Shown: positions 52,502 through 62,557 of the stretch, one piece after another
Position numbering within the stretch: the first letter of the stretch is position 1
Layout: each line of letters opens with the position of its first letter
Assembly: GCF_014648315.1 (NCBI RefSeq)
Contig: NZ_BMQW01000001.1
Coordinates: 620,001 to 684,000 of the forward strand
Length of the DNA: 64,000 nucleotides
Direction: 5' to 3'
Source: Shewanella ulleungensis
GTDB lineage: Bacteria; Pseudomonadota; Gammaproteobacteria; Enterobacterales; Shewanellaceae
Program-made: the position numbers and the translations under genes
The notes under the pieces: model-generated
The model's database searches: none
What the model was told of the DNA's origin: nothing
Seen by the model: the letters and a program-made list of their open reading frames with translations, nothing else

Positions 52502-53053
52502 TTACCACATTAAATCATCAGGAATTGCGTAATCAGCATACGGATCGTTAGCATCACTGACTTGAGCAACAGCATCTTTGGCTGCTTTGTCCCACAAATA
52601 TCCACACCATTGAGGCACGAGTAATTTGACCCGTTCTGCTAATTTGTGTGGCACTAGATAGCTTTTGTCTTCGTGGCGTACAATTCCTAGGGTTCCATTA
52701 AGCAATTCAGCTTGAATTTTATCCGTAATGTATAAGGAGTAAATTTTGTTTTCTAAGGTGTAGTTAAACTTAAGCTCAGCATCTTTTGGGATCTTGATGG
52801 CAAATTTAGAAAACTCAGTAATTAATCCGCGTACTTGACCTTTTTCAGACGCTTGTGCAAAGCGCTGTTCATTTAATGCTTTGTCTTTTTTCGCTTGTTC
52901 TAATTTTTGCTCGGCAATTTGTTGTTTAAGCTCTGAACTGCCATCATCGACTTTGGCTTTCTTATTACGACGTTGCTGGGTCTTTACATCTCGTACTTTT
53001 TGCTTGCTGGCAAGACCGGCTTTTAATAATTGATCTTGTAATGCATTTGCCAT
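52502..53053 (-). CDS. DUF2058 (YaiL-like) protein
   Basis: 183 residues. The basic, coiled-coil N-terminus (MANALQDQLLKAGLASKQKVRDVKTQQRRNKK and KLEQAKKDKALNEQRFAQ) is followed by the globular DUF2058 part (FNYTLENKIYSLYITDKIQAELLNGTLGIVRHE, YLVPHKLAERV). Charged and soluble, possibly nucleic-acid or ribosome associated; function unknown. It runs in the same direction as the SDR gene 28 bases upstream. Confidence 0.9.
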   Translation of the reverse strand: MANALQDQLLKAGLASKQKVRDVKTQQRRNKKAKVDDGSSELKQQIAEQKLEQAKKDKALNEQRFAQASEKGQVRGLITEFSKFAIKIPKDAELKFNYTLENKIYSLYITDKIQAELLNGTLGIVRHEDKSYLVPHKLAERVKLLVPQWCGYLWDKAAKDAVAQVSDANDPYADYAIPDDLMW

Positions 53054-53080
53054 GATTTTCTACCTTTAAATAATGAAGTG

Positions 53081-53923
53081 TTACAGACCATGTTTCGCGG
53101 CAATATCGCCTAATTCAGTCATCGCAATACTGGCACCGCCTAATGACCAACCGCCATCAACTGGTAATACCACACCGGTAATGTACGATGCCATGTCGGA
53201 TGCAAGAAATAATGCTGCGTTAGCAATGTCTTGGCCTTTGCCGTTACGCTTTAATGGCACACTGTCGGCAACACGTTGTTGTAATTTATCACTCGGCGCC
53301 AATCGGTTAAAGCCTTCTGTGTCGGAAATCGGACCTGGCACAATAGAATTAATACGAACGCCTTCTACGCCCCACTCAAGTGCTAATGTGCGAGTTAACA
53401 TATCAACGCCCGCTTTAGCTGCACACACGTGCACCTGTAATGGCATGGCAATATACGCTTGTGGCGCCGAAATTTGAATAATACTCGCACCTGGGCGTGC
53501 CAATAATGGATAAGCTTGTTTAAGTACCTGAAAACTCCCAATCAAATCAATATCAATTACAGACTTAAAGCCATTGTTAGACAATTTAGCGGCGCTTGCC
53601 GGAAAATTACCTGCTGCACCACTGATTAATACATCGATTTGTCCAAATGCGTCAGCGATAGTGTTAAACCCAATGGTTAGCGCTTCGTTGTCACGCACAT
53701 CAAAACTAACACCAACATGTTGTGCTTGAGGATTGGCTTGCTTAAGTTGTTCTACCGCAGCATTAACTTTATCGATGTTACGACTCGCAACAGCAACATT
53801 TGCTCCGGCTTTGGCAAAAGCAATAGCGACTTGCAGATTGATACCTGATGTACCACCCACTACAACCACATTCTTACCTGCGTAATCAAAACCCTTGTCA
53901 GTAAAACCTGTGTTATTTATCAT
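53081..53923 (-). CDS. Short-chain dehydrogenase/reductase (SDR)
   Basis: 280 residues from the ATG at 53923, with AAGGG 6 bases upstream (the ATG two codons earlier touches the site). Rossmann motif VVVGGTSGINLQ (TGxxxGxG variant GGTSGIN), ISGAAGNFP (NNAG-like, degenerate), and a C-terminal tail with GAVLPVDGG-type GVVLPVDGGWSLGG. The usual Tyr-x3-Lys site is replaced by a VHVCAAKAGVD segment: Lys is kept but Tyr is not evident. It resembles 2,4-dienoyl-CoA reductase-type SDRs (TSGINLQVAIAFAKAGANVAV, KLSNNGFKSVIDIDLIG), which lack the Tyr. Near acyl-CoA dehydrogenase, a role in fatty-acid oxidation is plausible. Confidence 0.87.
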   Translation of the reverse strand: MINNTGFTDKGFDYAGKNVVVVGGTSGINLQVAIAFAKAGANVAVASRNIDKVNAAVEQLKQANPQAQHVGVSFDVRDNEALTIGFNTIADAFGQIDVLISGAAGNFPASAAKLSNNGFKSVIDIDLIGSFQVLKQAYPLLARPGASIIQISAPQAYIAMPLQVHVCAAKAGVDMLTRTLALEWGVEGVRINSIVPGPISDTEGFNRLAPSDKLQQRVADSVPLKRNGKGQDIANAALFLASDMASYITGVVLPVDGGWSLGGASIAMTELGDIAAKHGL

Positions 53924-53964
53924 CGTCATCCCTTATTGGTTTGTCTTGATTAAAATTACAACAT

Positions 53965-54663
53965 TTATACTTGAAGCGATTGATGTATCGCTTTTAGCGC
54001 GGCTAATGGATCGGGGGCTTGTGTAATAGGACGGCCAATAACCAAATAATCCGAACCTGCTGCAATCGCTTGCGGTGGCGTCATGACCCGATGTTGATCG
54101 CCTGAATCACTGCCAGCTGGACGGATCCCAGGTGTGACTAGAGTAAAATCCTGACCGAACGATGATTTTAATAATTTAGCCTCTTGAGCTGAACACACTA
54201 CACCATCAAGACCCGCTTGATGAGTCAGTTTAGCCAGACGCAGTACATGCTCAAATGCGGGCACATTAATGCCGAGCAAGGCTAAATCTTCATCCGACAT
54301 AGACGTTAATACTGTAACAGCAATTAACAATGGTGCATCTTTACCAAACGGCACTAAGGCATTTTTCGCCGCTTGCATCATGGCTAATCCACCACTCGCA
54401 TGCACGTTTGTCATCCACACACCTAAATCTGCTGCTGCGGCTACGGCTTTAGCTACAGTATTGGGAATATCGTGAAACTTTAAATCAAGGAATAAATCAA
54501 AATCACGGCTGTGAATGTCTTTGACTAATTGTGGGCCAAATAAGGTAAACATCTCTTTGCCGATTTTTAAACGACACATGGTTGGGTCGAGTTTATCAAT
54601 GAAAGTCAGGGCATCGGCTTTATTGTCATAGTCGAGAGCAACTACAATGGGTTTATCAGTCAT
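53965..54663 (-). CDS. pyrF: Orotidine-5'-phosphate decarboxylase
   Basis: Last step of UMP synthesis. 232 residues. Active-site motif [14 protein letters not shown] (Asp-x-Lys-x2-Asp) and phosphate-binding region [34 protein letters not shown]. Core order lapA-lapB-pyrF as in other gammaproteobacteria. 48 bases after lapB. Confidence 0.97.
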   Translation of the reverse strand: MTDKPIVVALDYDNKADALTFIDKLDPTMCRLKIGKEMFTLFGPQLVKDIHSRDFDLFLDLKFHDIPNTVAKAVAAAADLGVWMTNVHASGGLAMMQAAKNALVPFGKDAPLLIAVTVLTSMSDEDLALLGINVPAFEHVLRLAKLTHQAGLDGVVCSAQEAKLLKSSFGQDFTLVTPGIRPAGSDSGDQHRVMTPPQAIAAGSDYLVIGRPITQAPDPLAALKAIHQSLQV

Positions 54664-54711
54664 TTGGACTCCAGCGGCAATAGCATTTGTTAATTATTAT
54701 AGTGAAGGGTT

Positions 54712-55872
54712 TTACTCACCGTCGAGGCCTTTAATGCGCTTTATACTGCCCCATTGCTTACAAGACGGGCAATGCCAATATAAACTGTGTGATGGAAATC
54801 CACAGGCAGTACAGCGGTAACTTGGACGGAATTTAATTTGTTGTTCTACAAGTTGCTCTAGCATCGATAAGCTTTGTTTCGCTTGGCCATCTTCAGCTTG
54901 TTTAATGTGTAACTTCATTAAATGCTGAAAGCCTTTCATCGTCGGATGGCGATATAAGTTATCGAGCATCATGGTCTCAGCACTTTGATGTTGATTAACA
55001 CTGATTTTATGTTCAGCTAACGCCACGACTACACTGGCACCTGCACCATCGGCAATCGCTTTAGCTAATAGTTCGTGAAAACCATCAGGGTCTTGGGTAT
55101 CTCGGTAAACTTGCTTTGCAATCGCCACCACATCGGCGAACAGATCAATATCAGCAGCTTTTAATTCAGATATTGCCTGCTTACATAAATCAAATTGGCC
55201 TGCATCGAGATAGATTTTGGCAAGCGTTAACCAGGCACGACCGCATTTATTGTCTTGTTTAATGGCTTGCTGCAGTTTTTTTATTTTATCGCCATCGTTG
55301 CTGGCTTCATCTGCAAGTTGGCAATAAAAATGGGCGGTAGTACATTTAAGGACTTGCTGACGTTTGCGCGGTAAACGCTTGGTGATATCAATGGCATTTT
55401 GCCATTCTTTGGTAACCTGATAAATCAATATAAGCTGGGTTTCAGCTTCTTCACTGTGATCATCTTGGCTAACCAGATTAAGAAATATTTCTTCTGCACG
55501 GTCGTAAAAACCCGCTGCCATGTAATCTTTGCCCAATTCCATCATCGCAATATCGCGCTGCTCATTAGTGAGGCTTGGACGGGCAATTAAATTTTGATGG
55601 ATGCGGATGGAACGGTCAACTTCACCACGTTTACGAAACAAAGACCCTAAAGATAAATGGGTATCGATGGTTTCATCATCTACATCTAGCATGCTAATAA
55701 ATAAGTCTACGGCTTTATCAGACTCATTAGACAGTAAGAAATTAAGCCCGGTAAAATAATCCCGACTTAATTTTTTACTTTGTTGGCTATCGCTATGGCG
55801 AATACTGCGTCGCCCCATATACCAACCGTATCCGGCGGCTATGGGCAACAACAGGAACAAGATTTCTAGCAT
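54712..55872 (-). CDS. lapB: Lipopolysaccharide assembly protein LapB (YciM)
   Basis: Regulates LpxC turnover and LPS assembly at the inner membrane. 386 residues. N-terminal membrane anchor (LEILFLLLPIAAGYGWYMG), nine or so TPR units (ALTLAKIYLDAGQFDLC and others), and a C-terminal rubredoxin-type zinc domain with two CxxC pairs (YRCTACGF ... WHCPSCKQWG). 1 base after lapA. Confidence 0.96.
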   Translation of the reverse strand: MLEILFLLLPIAAGYGWYMGRRSIRHSDSQQSKKLSRDYFTGLNFLLSNESDKAVDLFISMLDVDDETIDTHLSLGSLFRKRGEVDRSIRIHQNLIARPSLTNEQRDIAMMELGKDYMAAGFYDRAEEIFLNLVSQDDHSEEAETQLILIYQVTKEWQNAIDITKRLPRKRQQVLKCTTAHFYCQLADEASNDGDKIKKLQQAIKQDNKCGRAWLTLAKIYLDAGQFDLCKQAISELKAADIDLFADVVAIAKQVYRDTQDPDGFHELLAKAIADGAGASVVVALAEHKISVNQHQSAETMMLDNLYRHPTMKGFQHLMKLHIKQAEDGQAKQSLSMLEQLVEQQIKFRPSYRCTACGFPSHSLYWHCPSCKQWGSIKRIKGLDGE

Positions 55873-55873
55873 A

Positions 55874-56182
55874 CTAGACAGCTTGATCCTTTGGGGTTAC
55901 GTCGATGTTTATTGCATCTACTGCAGTGAACTTTTTCAATGCTTTATTACTTTTACGTAACGCCAATTTGAGCTTAATGATGTGATAACTTGCAAATATC
56001 CAGCTCAGAATAAACCCGCTAAAAAACACGGTAGCAAGCACAACCGGTAAGCGATATTCACCTTCTGCGATAAAGTAACTCAACGTTACAACTTGTTCGT
56101 TTTTAGCTCCAAATAATAAAGCTAAAACAAATAGTAAACCAATTAGTACAATAACAATAAAAGATCTCACGCGATTCTCCAT
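55874..56182 (-). CDS. lapA: LapA (YciS) inner-membrane protein
   Basis: 102 residues with two membrane helices (FIVIVLIGLLFVLALLFGA and LPVVLATVFFSGFILSWIFA) and a cytoplasmic, basic tail (KLKLALRKSNKALKKF). Partner of LapB; adjacent genes are separated by a single base. Confidence 0.93.
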   Translation of the reverse strand: MENRVRSFIVIVLIGLLFVLALLFGAKNEQVVTLSYFIAEGEYRLPVVLATVFFSGFILSWIFASYHIIKLKLALRKSNKALKKFTAVDAINIDVTPKDQAV

Positions 56183-56252
56183 GTATACGCATCAATATAA
56201 TGATTATCCAAGAAATTTACAGAGCTGACCAGCATTGACTGTGATTAGATAC

Positions 56253-56280
56253 AAAAAAGCCTCCAAAAGGAGGCTTTTTT
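56253..56280. terminator. Strong terminator after ihfB
   Basis: 12-bp perfect stem AAAAAAGCCTCC / GGAGGCTTTTTT with loop AAAA, 11 bases past the ihfB stop. T-runs on both strands make it bidirectional. Confidence 0.88.
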
Positions 56281-56291
56281 TAAAGCGTTAA

Positions 56292-56579
56292 TCAAACATT
56301 AACAGCATCGACACGTTCGCGCAGTTCTTTGCCTGGCTTAAAGTGCGGTACATACTTGCCTTCCAAATCAACAGATGTGCCTGTTTTTGGGTTACGACCA
56401 GTACGAGGTGCACGATAGTGAAGAGAAAAACTACCAAAGCCACGGATTTCGATACGATCACCGCTTTCTAATGTTGTTGCCATTTGCTCCAACATCTCTT
56501 TGATTGCACTTTCCACTTCTTTCGCAGACAATTGCGACTGCCTAGTGGCGAGTTTTTCGATCAGTTCAGATTTTGTCAT
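56292..56579 (-). CDS. ihfB: Integration host factor beta subunit
   Basis: 95-residue DNA-bending protein; heterodimer with Ihf[37 protein letters not shown] and [13 protein letters not shown] are the HU/IHF signatures, with the Pro-containing arm. It sits after rpsA, as in many gammaproteobacteria. IHF could also bend DNA between the enhancer sites and sigma-54 promoters of the pilus regulon. Confidence 0.97.
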   Translation of the reverse strand: MTKSELIEKLATRQSQLSAKEVESAIKEMLEQMATTLESGDRIEIRGFGSFSLHYRAPRTGRNPKTGTSVDLEGKYVPHFKPGKELRERVDAVNV

Positions 56580-56620
56580 CTTAGCTATCCCATATTATCA
56601 AGCCAAACACAGTCGCCTAA

Positions 56621-56637
56621 TGGGGACGAAGTCCCCA
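56621..56637 (-). other. Hairpin in the rpsA-ihfB intergenic region
   Basis: Stem TGGGGAC / GTCCCCA around a 3-base loop, in the transcript between rpsA and ihfB. There is no T-run, so it is more likely a processing or stability element than a terminator. Confidence 0.45.
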
Positions 56638-56656
56638 TACAACAGACGATTTTCGA

Positions 56657-58324
56657 TTACTTACGAGCCGCTTTGAAAGCTTCAGCCATCGCGCTGCTCA
56701 TTACAACGTCATCTTGCTTGTTCAGAGTAGCAATCGCTTCTTTCTGTTCAGCTTCATCTTTCGCTTTGATAGATAAGCTGATAGAACGGTTCTTACGATC
56801 TACACCCATGAACTTAGCTTCGATTGCGTCACCTACTGAGTATACAGTAGATGCATCTTCGATGCGCTCTGCAGAGATGTCAGCTACACGGATGTAACCT
56901 TCAACAGTTTCTGCTAATTCAACTGTAACACCTTTAGCGTCAACAGCAGAAACAGTACCGTTAACTACGGTGCCTTTCTTCTTGTCAGCTAAGTATGCGT
57001 TGAATGGATCATCTTCAGTTTGCTTAACACCTAAGCTGATGCGCTCACGCTCTGGGTCTACAGATAGAACCACTGCGTGGATTTCGTCGCCTTTCTTGTA
57101 TTCAGAAACTGCGTCTTCGCCAGTACCGTTCCAAGAAATGTCAGATAAGTGAACAAGACCATCGATTCCACCGTCAAGACCGATAAAGATACCGAAGTCA
57201 GTGATTGACTTGATCTTACCAGATACTTTGTCGCCTTTGTTAAACTTAGTAGCGAAGTCATCCCATGGGTTAACTTTACACTGTTTAAGGCCTAGAGAAA
57301 TACGACGACGCTCTTCATCGATGTCTAGTACTAACACTTCAACTTCATCACCTAAGTTAACAACTTTAGATGGGTGAATGTTTTTGTTAGTCCAATCCAT
57401 TTCAGAAACGTGTACTAAACCTTCAACGCCTTCTTCGATTTCTACGAAGCAGCCGTAGTCAGTAAGGTTAGTTACGCGACCAGTAAGCTTAGTGCTTTCT
57501 GGGTAACGCTTGCTGATTTCTAACCATGGATCTTCGCCAAGTTGCTTAAGACCTAGTGATACGCGAGTACGCTCACGGTCATACTTAAGAACTTTAACGT
57601 TGATTTCGTCACCAACATTAACGATTTCAGATGGGTGCTTAACACGTTTCCACGCCATATCAGTGATATGTAATAGACCGTCAACGCCACCTAAATCTAC
57701 GAATGCACCGTAATCAGTAAGGTTCTTAACGATACCCTTAACTGCTTGGCCTTCTTGTAGATTTTCAAGAAGTGCATCACGCTCAGCACTGCTTTCAGAT
57801 TCGATAACTGCACGACGAGAAACAACAACGTTGTTGCGCTTCTGGTCAAGCTTGATAACTTTGAATTCTAATTCTTTGTACTCTAAGTGAGCAGTGTCGC
57901 GAACTGGGCGCACGTCAACTAGAGAACCTGGTAAGAAGGCACGGATACCGTTTAATTCAACAGTGAAACCACCTTTAACTTTACCATTGATGATACCGAT
58001 TACAGTTTCAGCATCTTCGTACGCTTTTTCTAGAACGATCCAAGCTTCATGACGCTTAGCTTTTTCGCGAGACAATTGAGTCTCACCGAAGCCATCTTCA
58101 ACAGAGTCAAGGGCTACGTCAACTTCATCACCAACTTGAATTTCTAAAACGCCTTGTGCGTTTTTGAATTCGTCAGCGTTGATTGGGCTTTCTGACTTAA
58201 GACCAGCGTCTACAAGTACCATACCGTTTTCGATGGCAACAACTGTACCACGAACGATAGAACCTGGACGGAACTCAAGAGTTTGAAGGGATTGTTCAAA
58301 TAGATCAGCAAAAGATTCAGTCAT
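56657..58324 (-). CDS. rpsA: 30S ribosomal protein S1
   Basis: 555 residues, matching the 557 of Escherichia coli. Six S1 domains are visible, for example [76 protein letters not shown]. It holds mRNA on the ribosome. The ATG has only a weak ribosome site, as is typical for rpsA, which is autoregulated. 117 bases lie between the ATG and the upstream cmk. Confidence 0.98.
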   Translation of the reverse strand: MTESFADLFEQSLQTLEFRPGSIVRGTVVAIENGMVLVDAGLKSESPINADEFKNAQGVLEIQVGDEVDVALDSVEDGFGETQLSREKAKRHEAWIVLEKAYEDAETVIGIINGKVKGGFTVELNGIRAFLPGSLVDVRPVRDTAHLEYKELEFKVIKLDQKRNNVVVSRRAVIESESSAERDALLENLQEGQAVKGIVKNLTDYGAFVDLGGVDGLLHITDMAWKRVKHPSEIVNVGDEINVKVLKYDRERTRVSLGLKQLGEDPWLEISKRYPESTKLTGRVTNLTDYGCFVEIEEGVEGLVHVSEMDWTNKNIHPSKVVNLGDEVEVLVLDIDEERRRISLGLKQCKVNPWDDFATKFNKGDKVSGKIKSITDFGIFIGLDGGIDGLVHLSDISWNGTGEDAVSEYKKGDEIHAVVLSVDPERERISLGVKQTEDDPFNAYLADKKKGTVVNGTVSAVDAKGVTVELAETVEGYIRVADISAERIEDASTVYSVGDAIEAKFMGVDRKNRSISLSIKAKDEAEQKEAIATLNKQDDVVMSSAMAEAFKAARK

Positions 58325-58440
58325 GTTTTAGGTTACTTTCATTAAATAAACCACCATCCATCCTAGATGTGGAGTCTAGTAATATTATTCGTATCATCCT
58401 TAACACGAATACCTACTGTGCGCGTTAATCGGGAATTCGA

Positions 58441-59130
58441 CTAGGCTACAGTAATTTTTTGTTCAACATATTCAAGCACTTGCTTCAACACATCGTTAAT
58501 GCCTATGCCGCTTGTATCAATAACAAGTGCATCTTTAGCGGGAACTAGCGGCGAGGCGGCGCGATTGATATCACGGTCATCTCGTTCAATAATTTCAGCT
58601 AAAAGGCGGTCGATTTTAACATCGAAGCCCTTGTCCTGCAACTGATTATAGCGTCTTTGCGCCCGTTCTTCAGCGGACGCAGTTAAAAATATTTTTACCG
58701 GTGCTTTGGAAAAAACTACCGTGCCCATATCACGACCATCGGCCACTAAACCAGGGGCGGCACTAAAAGCACGTTGACGGCGTAATAATGCTTCACGAAC
58801 GCGTGGTAATGCGGCCACTTTTGATGCTGCATTGGAGCATTCTTGGGTGCGGATAGTCGTCGTGACGTCTTCACCTTCTAAAATCACTTTAATGGCATCT
58901 TGTTCTGTGCCAGTAAGAAACTGTACATCAAGGTGGGCTGCCAACAGTGTTAATGCCTCTTCATTTTCTAATTCAACATCATGATGTAAAGCCGCTAACG
59001 CTAAGACACGATAAATTGCACCACTGTCTAATAAATGCCAGCCTAAATGCTGTGCCAATAATTGGCATATCGTCCCTTTCCCAGCACCGCTAGGGCCATC
59101 AACTGTGATCACTGGAGACCGTTCAGACAT
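58441..59130 (-). CDS. cmk: Cytidylate kinase
   Basis: Phosphorylates CMP and dCMP. 229 residues from the ATG at 59130 (GGAGG 6 bases upstream; a longer frame to 59196 has no site). P-loop [24 protein letters not shown], lid with [16 protein letters not shown]. Gene order cmk-rpsA-ihfB is conserved. Confidence 0.96.
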   Translation of the reverse strand: MSERSPVITVDGPSGAGKGTICQLLAQHLGWHLLDSGAIYRVLALAALHHDVELENEEALTLLAAHLDVQFLTGTEQDAIKVILEGEDVTTTIRTQECSNAASKVAALPRVREALLRRQRAFSAAPGLVADGRDMGTVVFSKAPVKIFLTASAEERAQRRYNQLQDKGFDVKIDRLLAEIIERDDRDINRAASPLVPAKDALVIDTSGIGINDVLKQVLEYVEQKITVA

Positions 59131-59245
59131 AATTTCCTCCGAAAATAATCTATCTTCCCTGATAATAAAGGGGTTCGCCAAATTGAGCGCGCGCATTGTA
59201 TAACAAATAAATGTTAATTACTGATGAATTTTCGATAATTAGAAC

Positions 59246-59513
59246 TAGGGCGTGTTTATCTTTGTTTATTTTTTATGTTGAGAGCTAAAATGGATTTAGG
59301 CAAGGCGGATAATTGTGGGCATAGTTGCCCTACGTCGAGATTATCCAACGCGGCATAAAGCCATTTTAGCCTCAACCCTACGGGCAGTGGCTATTTTCCG
59401 GTCATACTGCCCACAAATTCACTTATTTAGCAGGCTAAACGGCGTTCATTTGCGATTATCTGACCGAAAAATAGCCGACTGCATAATTTATCAACAAAAA
59501 TAAACACGCCCTA
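59246..59513. mobile_element. 268-bp MITE-like element with terminal inverted repeats
   Basis: Ends read TAGGGCGTGTTTAT and, complement, TAGGGCGTGTTTAT: a perfect 14-base inverted repeat extended imperfectly (C/TTTTGTT) to about 25. Two inner palindromes fill it: GCTAAAATGG ... CCATTTTAGC (about 59286-59370) and GCAGTGGCTATTTTCCGGTCA ... with a near complement (about 59384-59482). No transposase; TA at both ends fits a TA target. It lies in the 444-base gap between cmk and aroA, which has no gene. Mobility is inferred. Confidence 0.72.
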
Positions 59514-59574
59514 AGATCGCCCTTTTGTATTGTAAAAAAACACGAAAGGGCGACAGTTAATCTGAGGTATTAGG

Positions 59575-60855
59575 CTATTTTGCTAATCGAGAAAATTGGG
59601 CAAAATAGTCTGGGAACGTCTTTGACGTACAGTCTGGATCGTTAATGGTAATGCCACAATCAGCAAAGGCCATCATTGAAAAACACATCGCCATACGGTG
59701 ATCATTATAGGTATCAATATCAGCGGTGTTGAGTTTAGCCGGCGGTGTAATGGTTATGTAGTCGTGACCTTCTTCCACAATAGCGCCTACTTTACGTAGC
59801 TCTGTTGCCATTGCCGCTAAACGGTCAGTTTCTTTAATTCGCCAATTATAAATATTAGTCAGTTTAGTGGTGCCTTTGGCAAATAATGCCGCAGTAGCAA
59901 TAGTCATAGCGGCATCAGGAATATGGTTCATGTCCATTTCGATAGCACTTAGTACCGATTTTCTGGCGATAATGTAATCATCGCCCCACTCAATCTCTGC
60001 ACCCATTTTAGCGAGTGCGTCAGCAAACTTTACATCACCTTGAATGCTTAAACGTCCAACGCCAGTGACTTTAACTTCGCCGCCTTGAATGGCACCCGCA
60101 GCTAAAAAGTAAGATGCAGACGACGCATCGCCTTCTACTAATACTTTACCTGGTGACACATACTGTTGACCGGCTTTAATTTCAAAACGTTGATATTGAT
60201 GATTAATGACTTCAACACCAAACTGTTTCATTAGCGCAATAGTGATGTCGATATAAGGTTTTGAAACTAATTCGCCTTTGATTTTTATGTTAACGCTGTC
60301 TTTAGTCAGCGGTGCAACCATTAATAAAGCCGTTAAAAACTGACTTGATAGATCACCAGCAATTTCAACATCACCGCCATTAAGACCGGTAGCATTAATC
60401 GTTAATGGAGGAAAACCGTCATTTTTAAGATAAGTTACATCAGCACCTAATTGACGCAATGCATCAACTAAATCGCCGATTGGACGCTCTTCCATGCGAG
60501 GCTCACCGGTAAGGGTAAACTCGCCCTGACCCAGTGTTAATGCTGCACATAATGGGCGCATAGCGGTGCCTGCGTTACCTAAAAATAAACGCTGTGCTGC
60601 GGTAGATGATAATGGTCCACAGTTACCTTCTACGACACAAACGGTTTTATCGGCACTTAAACTGTACTGAATACCTAATTGCTTGAGCGATGCCAACATA
60701 TATCGGATGTCATCTGAGTCAAGCAAATTAGTTAGAGTCGTGCTGCCTTTGGCAAGTGTGGCTAATAATAATGCACGATTAGAAATGCTTTTAGAGCCAG
60801 GAATATTAATTTCGCCGTTTATGCAGGTAATTGTATCAAGACGCAGTTGCTTCAT
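59575..60855 (-). CDS. aroA: EPSP synthase (3-phosphoshikimate 1-carboxyvinyltransferase)
   Basis: Sixth step of the shikimate pathway. 426 residues from the ATG at 60855; a longer frame to 60912 is not expected. Signatures: [57 protein letters not shown], and [20 protein letters not shown]. The GNAGTAMRP segment has the normal Gly96/Pro101 type residues. It is separated from cmk by the MITE-like element. Confidence 0.97.
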   Translation of the reverse strand: MKQLRLDTITCINGEINIPGSKSISNRALLLATLAKGSTTLTNLLDSDDIRYMLASLKQLGIQYSLSADKTVCVVEGNCGPLSSTAAQRLFLGNAGTAMRPLCAALTLGQGEFTLTGEPRMEERPIGDLVDALRQLGADVTYLKNDGFPPLTINATGLNGGDVEIAGDLSSQFLTALLMVAPLTKDSVNIKIKGELVSKPYIDITIALMKQFGVEVINHQYQRFEIKAGQQYVSPGKVLVEGDASSASYFLAAGAIQGGEVKVTGVGRLSIQGDVKFADALAKMGAEIEWGDDYIIARKSVLSAIEMDMNHIPDAAMTIATAALFAKGTTKLTNIYNWRIKETDRLAAMATELRKVGAIVEEGHDYITITPPAKLNTADIDTYNDHRMAMCFSMMAFADCGITINDPDCTSKTFPDYFAQFSRLAK

Positions 60856-61095
60856 TCGCTTTCTTCTTTTGCTACGGATTAACTTCAAGTTAATCTTGGT
60901 GGTAAACATCACTCAGTTATTGCCAGACAGCGTAAATCAAGTGGCACAAATTCATTTCAATAGGTAGATGCCATCGACGTTATACGATAGCGATTTTAAA
61001 CTTACAAAGTACGGCTTATGCCAGTAATATCAAGTATAAATTCGATTATTTATGTCGACGACACTCACTATTTACGTTATATAAATACAAAACAA

Positions 61096-61115
61096 TGTAA
61101 TGGACCACCATTACA
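61096..61115. promoter_or_regulatory. Palindrome before the aminotransferase gene
   Basis: TGTAATGGACCACCATTACA: perfect 8-base arms, 4-base spacer. It lies in the 424-base divergent gap between aroA and tyrB (60856-61279). The TGTAA / TTACA ends recall a TyrR box, but the spacing is 2 bases longer than TGTAAA-N6-TTTACA, so TyrR is doubtful. No other motif or gene was seen in the gap. Confidence 0.45.
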
Positions 61116-61279
61116 GCAGATAATCTCCCGATATGACAGTATTATTTGTCTGTTCATTTAACTTTCCAAATGAAAAAATCTCAAGGAGCAATTAATCATC
61201 TTAACCGACAATAATCACTTTAACTCTGTGTTTAAAGCACGTTATGCTTAGTATAAATAGCAAATACAAGGTTCTGTTA

Positions 61280-62473
61280 ATGTTCGATACCCTAAAAGCC
61301 CTACCTGCTGATCCAATTTTGGGTCTTTTGACACAATACCGCGAAGACAATCACGCAAATAAAGTTGATTTAGGCGTTGGGGTTTATAAAGATCCTGTGG
61401 GTCATACACCTATTTTAGATTGTGTAAAAGCCGCTGAAAAAATTCGTTTAGACACCGAAACGACTAAGGTATACATAGGCCCAACCGGTTCTGCGCCATT
61501 CAACCAATTAATGGGTGAATTAGCTTTTGGTGCCAGCCACAGTGCGCTTATAGCCAACCGAATACGTACAGTATCAACCCCAGGTGGAACTGGTGCTTTG
61601 CGCGTTGCTGCTGACTTTATTAAACGCTGTAATCCTAATGCCGTTTTATGGGTAAGCGACCCTACCTGGGCTAACCACACAGGCTTATTTGAAGCTGCTG
61701 GTATAACGGTAAAAACCTACCCATATTATGATTATGACACCAAGAGCCTCAAGTTTGATCAAATGCTAGCAACCTTAAATGCAATTGGTAAAGATGATGT
61801 GGTGTTATTACACGCTTGTTGTCACAACCCTAGCGGCATGGATTTAACCACAGAGCAGTGGGATGAAGTGGTTAAGGTTACGGCTAAACAAGGATTTACA
61901 CCACTGATAGACATGGCATATCAAGGCTTTGGTGATGGTGTTGATGAGGATGCTTACGGCGTTCGCCAAATGGCTGCTGCGGTAGACAGCATGATTTTAT
62001 GCAGCTCATGTTCTAAAAACTTTGGCTTATACCGTGAACGTATTGGCGCTTGTTCAATTGTCGCTAAAGACAGTGCTACTGCGGATATCGCTCAATCGGT
62101 TTTACTCTATGTGATTCGTTGTATTTACTCTATGCCACCTGCACATGGCGCAGCCATTGTTGAAACCATTTTAGGCACCCCTGCCCTTAAACAGCAATGG
62201 TTAATCGAGCTCAAAGAAATGCGCGACCGGATTAACGGTAACCGTGAAATGCTCGTTAATCAGCTTATTGCTAACGGTGTAGATCGCGATTTTAGTTTCA
62301 TTGCCCGTCAAAAAGGTATGTTCTCATTTTTAGGGGTTAACCCTGAACAAGTTGCGACACTTAAACAGCAATACAGTGTTTATATGGTCGGTTCAAGCCG
62401 CATTAGCATCGCCGGCATTAGCGAAGCAAACGTGGATTATCTTGCTAAATCAATTGCAGCGGTTATTAAATAA
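61280..62473 (+). CDS. tyrB: Aromatic amino acid aminotransferase
   Basis: PLP enzyme of fold type I, subgroup Ia. 397 residues from the ATG at 61280 (AGG about 8 bases upstream; the start at 61244 has none). DLGVGVYKD, TPGGTGALRVAADF, WVSDPTWANH, LHACCHNPSGMD and the PLP Lys region CSSCSKNFGLYRERIGA. It transaminates aromatic amino acids and aspartate; symbol tyrB by context, though AspC cannot be ruled out. Confidence 0.9.
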   Translation: MFDTLKALPADPILGLLTQYREDNHANKVDLGVGVYKDPVGHTPILDCVKAAEKIRLDTETTKVYIGPTGSAPFNQLMGELAFGASHSALIANRIRTVSTPGGTGALRVAADFIKRCNPNAVLWVSDPTWANHTGLFEAAGITVKTYPYYDYDTKSLKFDQMLATLNAIGKDDVVLLHACCHNPSGMDLTTEQWDEVVKVTAKQGFTPLIDMAYQGFGDGVDEDAYGVRQMAAAVDSMILCSSCSKNFGLYRERIGACSIVAKDSATADIAQSVLLYVIRCIYSMPPAHGAAIVETILGTPALKQQWLIELKEMRDRINGNREMLVNQLIANGVDRDFSFIARQKGMFSFLGVNPEQVATLKQQYSVYMVGSSRISIAGISEANVDYLAKSIAAVIK

Positions 62474-62499
62474 CTACGCATAGCTTTTTGTTCCTACAC

Positions 62500-62527
62500 G
62501 AAGGCCGACTCACTTGAGTCGGCCTTC
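62500..62527. terminator. Terminator between convergent tyrB and flavoprotein genes
   Basis: 13-bp stem GAAGGCCGACTCA / TGAGTCGGCCTTC with a 2-base loop, 27 bases past the tyrB stop and 31 before the stop of the convergent flavoprotein gene. The T-run is weak on both sides. Confidence 0.7.
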
Positions 62528-62557
62528 TGTTATTACATTGTATATTGTCTCATTTGG

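Noticed and set aside
59315-59503. 62-codon frame inside the MITE-like element
   Set aside because: It reads through the internal palindromes; no similarity to transposases.
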